A DNA stretch of 64,000 nt from NCBI GenBank assembly GCA_964019055.1, contig OZ025220.1, forward strand, positions 8,924,647-8,988,646, in the 5' to 3' direction. The translations under genes were made by a program, and so were the position numbers. The notes under the pieces were generated by a model. That model made no database searches and was not told the origin of the DNA. It was given only the letters and a program-made list of their open reading frames with translations. Positions 20,944-31,329 of this stretch are shown one piece after another (the first letter of the stretch is position 1; each line of letters starts with the position of its first letter). Source of the DNA: Anthopleura xanthogrammica. Its lineage: Eukaryota; Cnidaria; Anthozoa; Actiniaria; Actiniidae.

Positions 20944-23900
20944 TCACGGTAAGTTTAAAGCACTTTTGATTTGGGGTTTTCTTTTATCCCAATTAAGAAC
21001 TTTAATTGCCTTGAAAACCTCCACGACAAGATTTGGAAAATATTTTAGAAGTACGTGGTCAGTCACCAATTTGCCAATCTCTTCATTGAACGTGTTGAGA
21101 TCGACAATATGCGCATAAGCATTTCGAATAAGGCGAAGTAATCCTCCAACAGTTTTGGTAAAATAGAATACACGAAGCTTGTCCTTGGTTGCCATTGAAG
21201 TCATTTGTTTTAAAATTTCGGGCATCTTATCACGGTTATAAATGTTCATATCCCACGATTTGCATTTGACTATGTCCTTGAACCTGCATTCCAAATGATA
21301 CACACCGCGAGGATTTCCCGCCTTCTCTTCATCACTGACTGCTTTTAAGAGAATAACTTTCTTGTCATCTGACCAGAAGAAAGGATAACCAAGTACTTCT
21401 TTTGCAGTCGATCTCTTATCCTTGTCTATTTCAAGAATACTTTCCAATACATGAATGGATTCAGGACAAAGAGAGGGATCCCATTCATTTCTTAGGCCAT
21501 TCTGAATGTTGCTCACTGTTTTACGATGGCCAGTCTGTGATTCATAAGGATTCTTTTTTAAAATAATATAATGAAGGACTAGTCCGCAGGAAAACATGTC
21601 TGATTCCTTTGAATGAGAATGTTCATTTAAAACTTCTGGAGTACTCCAGCATTTACTCTTATCATCTACATACTTAGTTGGAAAAGGACTAGAACTTTTG
21701 ATTTCACAGCTCAGACCGAACCCAGCAATTTTCAGCTGTCGCTGTCCAGAACGGTTTAAGATTAAAATGTTAGTAGGCCTAAGATGACGATGAATTATAC
21801 CAGTTTTATGTATATTACGTACCCCCTTGAGCAACTGCTGGCAAAAACTTTTTTTTTCTTCAGTGTTGATTCCACAACCATTAAGCAACTCGGAAAGATT
21901 CCCTTCCATAAGCTCTAGGATTACGTAAACGTAATCGCCACTATTGATTAGGCTATGATAAAATACTAATTGCTGGCGGTCAACAGAGCTGAGTTTAACA
22001 AGGATATCTATTTCATGTTCACAGTTTTTCTTTTCCTTTCGGCAAATACGTTTAACTGCAACCTCCATGCCATCTTTCACGCTGATTCCTGCGAACACCT
22101 TGCAGCCAAATGAGCCTTTTCCAATCGGATCTTTGTGATACCAAAGCCTGGATTTATCTAATTCCACGCAGTTATTAAACTTTGAAACTTCCTCCAACTT
22201 TTTTCGATGCCTTTCAGTAACACACATTTCTGGTTTCCATTTTGTGAGATTAGGAGACTGTTCAGGATTTATTTGTTCGTTTAAAAGTTCCTTCAGCTCT
22301 GAACACTCTTCTGCTATGTCCAGACAAGACTGTCCTTTTTCATCAGGGATTTTACAATCAGCTTTATACAACAATAACAGTTGCACAATGGCAAAGTATA
22401 CGGTTTTATTCACGCGGGTTAAACTGTCCCTTGATGCTCCTACAATATTCCTGCAGCAAAAATGAAGAGGAGAAGCTTTAGCCCATTCTATTTCAAAGAG
22501 AGGTTTTCCCAACGATACTAGTATCTTTTCAACATATTCTCTTTTCCAGTGCGCATGTGCGGATTTGTTATCTTTACATAAAATATTTAGGATTGTACAT
22601 GTATTTGTGATTTCGTCTGCTGATGGAAAGTCTTTCCTGTTTGCACAAAAAACATCAATCATGGCTTTGGCTAGATCCACAGCTTCTGATTCAATGAGGG
22701 AACTCAAAACAGAATTTCCATGCTCATCAACTATCCAAGGATCAAGACCTTTCTCCAATGCAGTTCGTTTCCAGAAAGCGTTTGGACCAAGCTCAACATC
22801 TGGATAAAAACAATTTGTTTTAGTTTTGACCAATGTTATGTTCTGTGCAGCAACTAGAAGGGGTGAACGTCCTGATGAGTCCACAATATTTGGACTTACT
22901 CCAGAATCAATCAAGAGTTCAACAGCAGTCCAGGTTCTGCAGAGATGTAAAGGGGTCTGACCATGTTTATTTGGTTCATTCAATTGTGTTCCACATTCCA
23001 GAAGTTTATTTAGAACTTCTTTCATGAATTCTGAAAACACACTCTTTCCATCAGCAACATCTCTAAAGCATTGATGAGATAGTTTCAGTGATGCCCAAAG
23101 ATGAACTGGTAAGTTAAGGTTTTCATCTTTTTTGTCGATGACTCTTCTACCAGCCCTGGTGGATGAAAATAATATGAATAATTCAATTCCTACTTGAACT
23201 GCATCCTTCAATCTTGTATCTCCATGCCATTCCAGGGTTTGCTGCAAAAGCCTCATGATCAAATGCAAAACAGAGTCTCTTGTTTTCGTCGTTTCTTCAA
23301 CATTTGATCCATTCTTTATCAAAAATCTACAGACTTCTACAAGTATGTTGATGGCTGACAAATGATTGCTTTCGCCTAATAATTGTTGATCATTGCTGTG
23401 CCAGGTTAAACAAAACAGAAGTGGTGTTTCAGATTGGTGGTTTTTTGTATCAACTGTTACTCCACCTTCATCAAGTTTCGTCAATAACTCCATTATTGCT
23501 TCTTTTGACACTCCATGAAATGCCAAACACACTGCATAATGAAGAGCAGTATTTCCCTCTATGTCAGCACTGTTGGGGTCAGCCTCTAATTTACACAGCA
23601 AATCAACTATTTGTGGTACTAAAGTTCTACACAGTGTTTTGTCTTTCACAGTTTTTCTTACCATTTCCAAAACATCATCAATTCCACTTTCATTCTCCGT
23701 ACCATAGGTCTTTGCTAACTCCAAGAAAAAGATGAAAATTGGTACATTGATTCCAGAATAAAAAAGAAGAGGACATTTGCAAAAAATAATGTTCAGTATT
23801 GCTTTATGAACTGTATTTTTTCTCACTCCTTTTTGGACCATTAAATTCATTCTTTCAGATATAAAGTGTTTCATACAAGGCTCACCATGAAAATGTGCAG

Positions 23901-24576
23901 GTTTGGAGATACAATGGTCAATGAAAAATGACAAGAAACTCATGCCACAATTGTCTTTTATGCGTAAGTTAACTTTCTTTTCTAGGAGATAGCAAACTAT
24001 TGACTGTGATTTGGTCATGGCATAAAAAAGTGGAGTCCTCCCATAAATGTCTCTTGGACTAGTAAGCGAATTATTTTGTTCTATTAATGCACAAACTACA
24101 CTTTCATTGTTATTTTGAACCGCGTAAAACAAAGCAGTCTTACCCTCATTATCAGTCCTGTTGAGATCGGCACCAGCTGCAATCAGTGCACGAATCACAC
24201 TTTCATTGTTACTTTGTTGAACAGCATAAAACACAGCAGTTTTCCCTTCTTTATCAGGCATGTTGACATCAGCACCAGCATCAATAAATGCACGAACCAC
24301 ACATTCATTGTTACTTTGTTGAACAGCATAAAATACAGCAGTTTTCCCTTCTTTATCAGGCATGTTGACATCAGCACCAGCACCAATCAATTCACGAACT
24401 ACACTTTTTTTTTTTCTTTGTTGAACAGCATAAAACAAAGCATTTTCTTCTTTATTATCAGAAATTTCATTGCTACCCGGAACAGAGCCATCTTTACTGC
24501 TTCTATTATTGGCATCAGTTCCAAGATTAAGCAAGTTAGGATTATTTGACGGTGCATCACCTTTCATACGAAGCAT
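20944..24576 (-). CDS. RNase L-like protein 2: short ankyrin array, pseudokinase, KEN ribonuclease
   Basis: The open frame extends to a GTG at 24615, so the first ATG (24576, A at -3) is taken as start, giving 1210 residues; a spliced upstream exon is possible. About five 34-residue ankyrin repeats (GKTAVFYAVQQ type) are followed by the same irregular middle region as gene 1. The kinase domain begins near 810 with GKGSFG (819) and keeps the VAVK lysine. However, the catalytic loop reads HRHLRPTN (HRH 929-931) and the metal-binding motif GFG (952-954), and WSTPE replaces APE. Both catalytic aspartates are lost, so phosphotransfer should fail. The KEN domain keeps Tyr, Arg-Asn 1151-1152 and His 1156. 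It therefore resembles vertebrate RNase L, whose kinase domain is also a nucleotide-binding pseudokinase. Loss of kinase activity is an inference. Confidence 0.88.
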   Translation of the reverse strand: MLRMKGDAPSNNPNLLNLGTDANNRSSKDGSVPGSNEISDNKEENALFYAVQQRKKKSVVRELIGAGADVNMPDKEGKTAVFYAVQQSNNECVVRAFIDAGADVNMPDKEGKTAVFYAVQQSNNESVIRALIAAGADLNRTDNEGKTALFYAVQNNNESVVCALIEQNNSLTSPRDIYGRTPLFYAMTKSQSIVCYLLEKKVNLRIKDNCGMSFLSFFIDHCISKPAHFHGEPCMKHFISERMNLMVQKGVRKNTVHKAILNIIFCKCPLLFYSGINVPIFIFFLELAKTYGTENESGIDDVLEMVRKTVKDKTLCRTLVPQIVDLLCKLEADPNSADIEGNTALHYAVCLAFHGVSKEAIMELLTKLDEGGVTVDTKNHQSETPLLFCLTWHSNDQQLLGESNHLSAINILVEVCRFLIKNGSNVEETTKTRDSVLHLIMRLLQQTLEWHGDTRLKDAVQVGIELFILFSSTRAGRRVIDKKDENLNLPVHLWASLKLSHQCFRDVADGKSVFSEFMKEVLNKLLECGTQLNEPNKHGQTPLHLCRTWTAVELLIDSGVSPNIVDSSGRSPLLVAAQNITLVKTKTNCFYPDVELGPNAFWKRTALEKGLDPWIVDEHGNSVLSSLIESEAVDLAKAMIDVFCANRKDFPSADEITNTCTILNILCKDNKSAHAHWKREYVEKILVSLGKPLFEIEWAKASPLHFCCRNIVGASRDSLTRVNKTVYFAIVQLLLLYKADCKIPDEKGQSCLDIAEECSELKELLNEQINPEQSPNLTKWKPEMCVTERHRKKLEEVSKFNNCVELDKSRLWYHKDPIGKGSFGCKVFAGISVKDGMEVAVKRICRKEKKNCEHEIDILVKLSSVDRQQLVFYHSLINSGDYVYVILELMEGNLSELLNGCGINTEEKKSFCQQLLKGVRNIHKTGIIHRHLRPTNILILNRSGQRQLKIAGFGLSCEIKSSSPFPTKYVDDKSKCWSTPEVLNEHSHSKESDMFSCGLVLHYIILKKNPYESQTGHRKTVSNIQNGLRNEWDPSLCPESIHVLESILEIDKDKRSTAKEVLGYPFFWSDDKKVILLKAVSDEEKAGNPRGVYHLECRFKDIVKCKSWDMNIYNRDKMPEILKQMTSMATKDKLRVFYFTKTVGGLLRLIRNAYAHIVDLNTFNEEIGKLVTDHVLLKYFPNLVVEVFKAIKVLNWDKRKPQIKSALNLP

Positions 24577-25786
24577 CTTTTGAACGATGCGTAAATCTAT
24601 GTTAATGTTTGTCACCTGTTTTATTGTTTCTCGTTGTTGTCAGAAACGAAAAAAGTACTGACATTTGCCATACCATGAATAGATGAATTCTTACGTGATC
24701 GATGTCTATCTAAGGTTTCATTTTCTTGGTTTTAATTGTCGGTTGATATTCAAACATTGCCGGCACTACTGACGTCAGTGCCAAATCCGATTCGATTTCC
24801 ATTGGCGACGAAGAAGATGCGACGACTTTCATCGTACCTCACTCACTTAATCTGATTCCTTCACATCTTGACTGATCCAAGTCTTTCATGTCAGGCTAGA
24901 AGCTCTTATCATTGTCAATGTCACTGTCCATAGCCATCTTTCTCTCCGGCAAAGTGAGTGGAACGTTATGTTACGACACAGTTTGCAATATAACTTCTTG
25001 TACTTCCGTCTTTGCAGTGCTCGGGGACTCTAACCAGCCGTCATTTTTTAAACCAATTCAGATGCTATTTCTTCAAAATGAAGTTTTCCAGCTTCCCAGT
25101 TAGGTTTAGTGTACGTTTTTGTGGAAAGAATATTTTTACTGCTGTGAAATTACGTTGATATATTGAGCTAAATGTCCAGAATAAAGTCCCCAAATTGATG
25201 TCCAAAATCGAGATAAGCGTTCCAAATTCGACTCAACCACCGGAGCGATCGAAGAGAAAGTGAAACCCATTTATGGTATTTCATTGTGGGCAGCATGACA
25301 TTGCCATGGGTACGTCAAACTTTGTTCCAAATAAGGATGCGCCAGCTTATAATCGCGTGACAATATATTTATAGTAATAAGGTCAAGATTGACGTGTCAT
25401 CCTCATCCTTTCCCAGTAATTTTCATAGTTGTTTTTAATTAAAAAAAAGCTATAAGTAATGGCGGTAAAAAGTTACGAGCTTGATATTTAGATCGCAATT
25501 ATAATGAGAAACGGAAAAGCTAAGCAAAAGAAAGAAGAGTCTTCAGACAAATAGTTCGTGACCCATATCACTTAACATTCGTGCAATCATGAAATTAGCA
25601 TACATATGCGTGACTGTTGATTTTCGATCAAGGGTCGGGAGGGAGGGCAATTTCTTTTTAATTCTAAGACAGTGGAATGCTTTAATTTAAATTATATTGA
25701 TTGATTATAATAAACCCCAAAAGCAAAAGAAACCAATAGATATTATTGCACTATTCTGTACCAATTTACTGCAAAACAAAGAGCTA
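24577..25786. other. Gene 2 upstream region, otherwise empty
   Basis: This holds the presumed promoter of gene 2. No TATA box is obvious. The 63-codon frame at 24912-25103 has no recognisable motif. The rest is unassigned spacer. Confidence 0.4.
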
Positions 25787-26019
25787 TACCCCGTTCACAC
25801 TATAGCTTAAACATGTTTTAAAGTAGTTTAACTAAACATGTTTAGAAAATTATTTACAAACATTGTTCACTCTTTGATGAAATAATACATATAAACTATC
25901 CTTCATATTGTACTGAACAGATTAGAGATAAAATAATTACATTGAAGCTTTCTAGTCTCTAAACATTTTGTTTAATAAAAACTCAGTTTAACTAAACAGG
26001 TTTTGGTGTGAATGGGGTA
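25787..26019. mobile_element. MITE with TACCCCRTTCACAC terminal inverted repeats
   Basis: TACCCCGTTCACAC at 25787 and GTGTGAATGGGGTA ending at 26019 form 14-bp ends with one mismatch. Inner sequence is also partly inverted (AGTTTAACTAAACATG / CAGTTTAACTAAACAGG). No coding frame. Confidence 0.7.
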
Positions 26020-26797
26020 CTAGACTAGTATGCAAAAGTCCGTGAAAGTGGAGGGGGGGGGGGGGGGGGGGGGAAGGGGTTGGAGGGCTATAAAAGCTTA
26101 ACTGGCTCAGTATGGAAAAGACAAAAAGTGAGGGGGGAGGCGACAATGAAATATTTGCTTGCAAAAAGATTTATGCTGCGAAAACCCGGGGGGGGGGACT
26201 CAGGGGGTAAACGACTCTATTATTTTACTTTGAAGGGTTTTGTACTAGTGCAATGTTATAGTTATTGTAAAACTGTACATTTTGGGGTCTAAATATTAAT
26301 TACTGATAGCCCCCTCTGTATATTATAATTCGCGCCATTTTTCAAGAAGTGGCAGCTTGTCCAAATATCTTCGTCCTACTGAGTCAAATCTTCTCTGGAT
26401 TTATCCTTCTTTTCTACACCAGGTTTGTGTTTTTTATATTCTTAATAATAGCCGATGGTTTTCTTTGTTTTCGTTAACTGTTTCAGTTCTATTCTAGCAT
26501 TTTTACGGTTGTATTTCGTCAATTTTTTGAGGTTAGCAAATCTAAGCCCAAATCTTGTCGTCCAACTTGCTCAACTCATGTCTTCTCGTTGTCCTGATCC
26601 TCGGTCATTCTTTTGTCCGGTGGTTTGCTTCTGGTTGTGCTTCGGCCGCTCTTTAGCTTCGGTGGGCGAGCAGTCGAAGGCTAGAGCAGCAGCCATTTCA
26701 AACCTCAAAAAACTATCATAATAATCATTAATAAGATCAACAAACAGATCATTTATCCTAACTTTGGCTCGAAATATCTTATTTATTTTTTACTGAT
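26020..26797. other. Intergenic with poly-G tract
   Basis: Contains an uninterrupted 21-bp G run at 26053-26073 and a shorter one near 26188. An 88-codon frame at 26455-26721 has no recognised motif and is not called. Confidence 0.4.
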
Positions 26798-27926
26798 TTA
26801 TCCAACTTGTTGTGTTGGTATTTGTATTTTATTTATCCAACCTATTGTGTTGGTATTTGTATTTTATTTATCCAACCTATTGTGTTGGTATTTGTATTTT
26901 ATTTATCCAACCTATTGTGTTGGTATTTGTATTGTATTTATCCAACCTATTGTGTTGGTATTTGTATTCTATTTATCCAACCTATTGTGTTGGTATTTGT
27001 ATTCTATTTATCCAACCTATTGTGTTGGTATTTGTATTTTATTTATCCAACCTATTGTGTTGGTATTTGTATTTTATGGTGTGTTGTTATTTGTATTTTA
27101 TTTATCCAACCTATTGTGTTGGTATTTGTATTTTATGGTGTGTTGTTATTTGTATTTTATTTATCCAACCTATTGTGTTGGTATTTGTATTTTATTTATC
27201 CAACCTATTGTGTTGGTATTTGTATTTTATTTATCCAACCTATTGTGTTGGTATTTGTATTTTATGGTGTGTTGTTATTTGTATTTTATTTATCCAACCT
27301 ATTGTGTTGGTATTTGTATTCTATTTATCCAACCTATTGTGTTAGTATTTGTATTTTATTTATCCAACCTATTGTGTTGGTATTTGTATTCTATTTATCC
27401 AACCTATTGTGTTGGTATTTGTATTTTATTTATCCAACCTATTGTGTTGGTATTTGTATTTTATTTATCCAACCTATTGTGTTGGTATTTGTATTGTATT
27501 TATCCAACCTATTGTGTTGGTATTTGTATTCTATTTATCCAACCTATTGTGTTTGTATTTGTATTCTATTTATCCAACCTATTGTGTTAGTATTTGTATT
27601 TTATTTATCCAACCTATTGTGTTGGTATTTGTATTCTATTTATCCAACCTATTGTGTTGGTATTTGTATTTTATTTATCCAACCTATTGTGTTGGTATTT
27701 GTATTGTATTTATCCAACCTATTGTGTTGGTATTTGTATTCTATTTATCCAACCTATTGTGTTGGTATTTGTATTTTATTTATCCAACCTATTGTGTTGG
27801 TATTTGTATTTTATGGTGTGTTGTTATTTGTATTTTATTTATCCAACCTATTGTGTTGGTATTTGTATTTTATTTATCCAACCTATTGTGTTGGTATTTG
27901 TATTTTATTTATCCAACCTATTGTGT
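26798..27926 (+). repeat. 35-bp minisatellite, about 32 units
   Basis: The unit CCAACCTATTGTGTTGGTAT plus TTGTATTTTATTTAT repeats every 35 bp, interspersed with a shortened variant (TATGGTGTGTTGTTATTTG). All three plus-strand frames stay open because the unit lacks stops in any frame; 35 is not a multiple of 3, so each frame repeats every 105 bp. The resulting frames (up to 396 codons) are artefacts. Confidence 0.95.
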
Positions 27927-29807
27927 TTAGATATTTTACAAGATATTTTACAAGATATCTTGCTTGTAGCACTTCAGAATGCAGAACAAAACAATAGGTT
28001 TCCAACTCTCAGAAAATTGAAACAGTTTTATTTTGTCCTCAAAACTGAGCTGCTTTGACATAATTCTTAACTTTTAACATTGAGTTGATTTTTCGAAATA
28101 AAATTGGTAATTACATTAATGCAATTTGTCATATCCATTTTTTTCCAGGACCTGGTTTCCTGCCTTCATGGATTGAACAAGCTCAGCCCATATCACCTTC
28201 TTGGAGTTTTTGTGAGCATAAATTAAGGTTCAGACACACGGTGCAACATTGCATGCAACATCAGACTAAAATATAATAATTAAAAAATCTGTTTTATTTT
28301 ATTTTATTTATTTATTTATTTTTTTTAATCTAGCAGTTTATTTGGTGTCATTCTGTCGGTGTGCCATGACATCTATTTTGTTTATGTTATTTGTTTTGTA
28401 TTATCCTCAGAATTAAATGGAAAAATTGAGATTTTCACTGTATTGGCTGCTGAAATAGTACTGCAATCATAATGTTGCAAGGAATGTGGCATCATGTAAT
28501 CTGAACCTTTAGTTTTATTAAGTTTTACCCACATTTACAGCATGACGTGCAAATTAAAAGTATAACCACATTTCATGTATTAGCATTATTTCTGTGTATG
28601 GGCTTATTACTGCCAATCGAACTTCCTAGTACACTCCTTTATTTTGGTAAAGCCAGCCAGCTTCGCATCAAAACGTGTCAGTTTAACATACAAAATAAAG
28701 CACATGCATAAAAGTATGAAAATACATTAAATGTGATCATAACTTTCGCAAGTTGAGCTATGTATAACAAGAAAACTTCAATTCAGTCTACCCAGTTTTC
28801 ATGGATTTTTGACTCTTTGGGACAGAATTATAGTGGAGGGGGGGCAGTCAGTATCCTGAAGGCAGGATATTTGTTCAGGTTGTCATCAGGTTGCAATTGG
28901 ATGGGGTAGGGTACATAGGTTAAGGCAGGGTTTGAGCCAGGATTTCAGTTGAAAGGGTCAATTTGTCCCCCAAGCAAACATTTCAAGGGACAATTTTCAA
29001 ATCAGAGGGTCATAAAAAGTATACAAAAAAAACATGTAAATGCATCAAGCAAGGGTCCATTAAAAAAAATACAAAACCACCTTTTAAATTAATACAAAGG
29101 TTCCAAGTAGATGTTCTGGCAATGTTTAATATCATGCCAGATTGAGAGTGAGTTATTTAAGGATTCTCCTGTCCTTCTTAAAGCAGCACATTTGTTTTTG
29201 TGTGACATATTTTCTCTCTCGAAGATTTGGCTTTTCAGACCAACATAAGATATCCTTTTGGTGATATTTTTTTAGGGGACAAATTGACCTGTCCTGCTCT
29301 TCGTTAAGGGACATATTAATTGTTTGTGCAGGAATGGCGCAATGGCATGTTAAGGTAGGGTAGAGAATAATAAAATTTTTGCAAGTTCTGTGGAATACAA
29401 ATCCAATAATTTTATTGATGATTAACTATAGCTAGCTATATATATATAATAGTGCTAAATGTCATATTAAAATACAATTCTTGAGCAGTCATTATCTTAT
29501 CCCAGCAGTCATATGTCATGTAGTGTTCTAAGGATCAGTCAATATTAGTCATTTTAAAGGGAGTGGGGAGAGAATTTTTTTGCAACACTATAAAAATTAA
29601 ATGACCCGCCCAGTCCCCCACCAATATTTCTGTCAATATATAGCTGATAATCTTCCTCCAGTTGCCTAAAAACATGCAATTTCCTTTAAGTCCTCCAGCA
29701 TGAGTACCCACTCCCCCCAAACAGGCAATAAATAATGACTTGTCCCTAACTTATCATGACAAGCTACCTCAAACTTGACCTATTATCTGATCATGTACCT
29801 AAAAGTC
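27927..29807. other. Intergenic, nothing recognised
   Basis: AT-rich spacer with short homopolymer runs and a (TTTA)n stretch near 28300. No supported gene, RNA or mobile element. Confidence 0.4.
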
Positions 29808-30105
29808 AATAAAAGAACCAAAAACCATGAAGGCATCTTGGTATATTATAATCGTTGCAAAAACAATGACGTCACAATCAAGGCCCAGCTGTGTGCTAAT
29901 TGGGGACATTTTTCAAGGCATTTAGCATAATTTCAAAAATCTATGAAAAAATATTTGTAAGTGCTATAATTTTTGTTTTTGGAATCATGCCATATGCCTT
30001 GAAAAGTGTCCCACTTAATTAGTGGGTGGTTAGGCCTTGTGACTTTTTTTTTGCAACACTTAAATACTATACCAAGATGTTTTGGTGGTTTTTGGTTCTT
30101 TTAAT
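29808..30105. mobile_element. MITE with AATAAAAGAACCAAAAACCA ends
   Basis: The terminal 37 bp at 29808-29844 are inversely repeated at 30069-30105 (ATACCAAGATG ... TTTTTGGTTCTTTTAAT). The interior also folds (AATTGGGGACATTTTTCAAGGC facing GCCTTGAAAAGTGTCCCACTT). About 300 bp, non-coding. Confidence 0.7.
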
Positions 30106-30849
30106 CAAGATTTTCATATGAGCATAGAATTCAGCACCTCTCTCATACCTCTAGAAATAATGAAAAAATATTCATGTCATATAGACTTTATATACATTTT
30201 AAGTGACTTGATTGGTACGTTATTCTATTTACACTGCTCATTATTATTAAAATAGACTTTCAATCATATAATTCTATTAAAATAAGAGTGTAACTTGAAG
30301 TATTTGTACAGTGATGCCCCGCCCAGACTGTTGACCCCTTACCCTTTTATATACCAAATTTCAGCAATAAGATACCCCCTTTCATATACCTTAAAGGTAC
30401 CCCTTTCATATATGCCTTTGAAGAATATGAATATGATTATGAAAAACAATTGTCAAGTACATGTTTGCAAGATCGGCTTGATTTCCATGATAATAACATT
30501 TAGTTTTGAATTCCCTTATTATGCTGTCATTGTGGAACCCTACTCTTTTCTAAACCTAAAGTTCCAAATTCTCACCCCTTTTCTTTACCAAATTTAAACT
30601 TACAAATTTCTAACCCTTTTCTATATCTGCTGCCTGAAAAAGGTTCCCCTTTCGCGCAAAGCATCCCCATATAGTCCACTATATAGGGAGTACACCCACC
30701 CCCTGGGGAGTGTTATATGTTATTTTAAAAATGAGAATAAGACCAAATAATAATGTAAAATAAAACCCATTCAGTAAACCAAGGCCAATATCATAGTACT
30801 CTTTGCTTGTGATTTGAGCCACAGGTTTTTCAAGAACATTCCCTTACTT
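30106..30849. other. Intergenic, CCCCTTTCATATACC remnants
   Basis: Degenerate pyrimidine-rich pieces (CCCCTTACCCTTTTATATACC, CCCCCTTTCATATACC, CCCCTTTCGCGC) recur from about 30310 to 30700, probably an old dispersed repeat. The 100-codon frame here is not supported. Confidence 0.4.
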
Positions 30850-31236
30850 ATGTCTTGTACAGGCTTTCATTCTAGTCAGTGTTGATTGTCTAATGGTACC
30901 CTTGTCTTAACATTATTAACACTATTCTATCTGTATACTGGTCTCTTGTATCAGCTGACCTTGATCTACAATGTCTTGTACAGCCTTTGATTCTAGTCAG
31001 TGTTGATTGTCTAATGGTACCCTTGTCTTAATATTATTAACACTATTCTATCTGTATACTGGTCTCTTGTATCAGCTGACCTTGATCTACAATGTCTTCG
31101 TACAGGCTTTGATTCTAGTCAGTGTTGATTGTCTAATGGTACCCTTGTCTTAACATTATTAACACTATTCTATCTGTATACTGGTCTCTTGTATCAGCTG
31201 ACCTTGATCTACAATGTCTTGTACAGCCTTTGATTG
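30850..31236 (+). repeat. 121-bp satellite, array 2 (about 3.2 copies)
   Basis: Same unit as 8422-8992 and 51205-51840; marker spacings are 121, 122 and 121 bp. It abuts the 3' flank of gene 3 directly. Confidence 0.95.
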
Positions 31237-31329
31237 TCTACAAAGGTGAAAACCCCCTTTAGTTATCAACATTCGTTATATTATATATGTATACCTTTAT
31301 GTGTTAATCCTTGTGTTAATTCCAAATCT
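31237..31329 (-). repeat. 3' flank of gene 3 shared with gene 5
   Basis: From CTACAAAGGTGAAAACCCCC to the stop codon this stretch is essentially identical to 52253-52345 behind gene 5, so the two genes duplicated together with their 3' ends. Confidence 0.9.

Noticed and set aside
24644..24651. IRF-type site (AAACGAAA) upstream of gene 2
   Set aside because: An eight-base match is expected by chance and was not found at comparable positions in the other genes.
26807..28058. Plus-strand frames up to 396 codons rich in CWYLYFIYPTY
   Set aside because: Product of the 35-bp minisatellite, open in all three frames.
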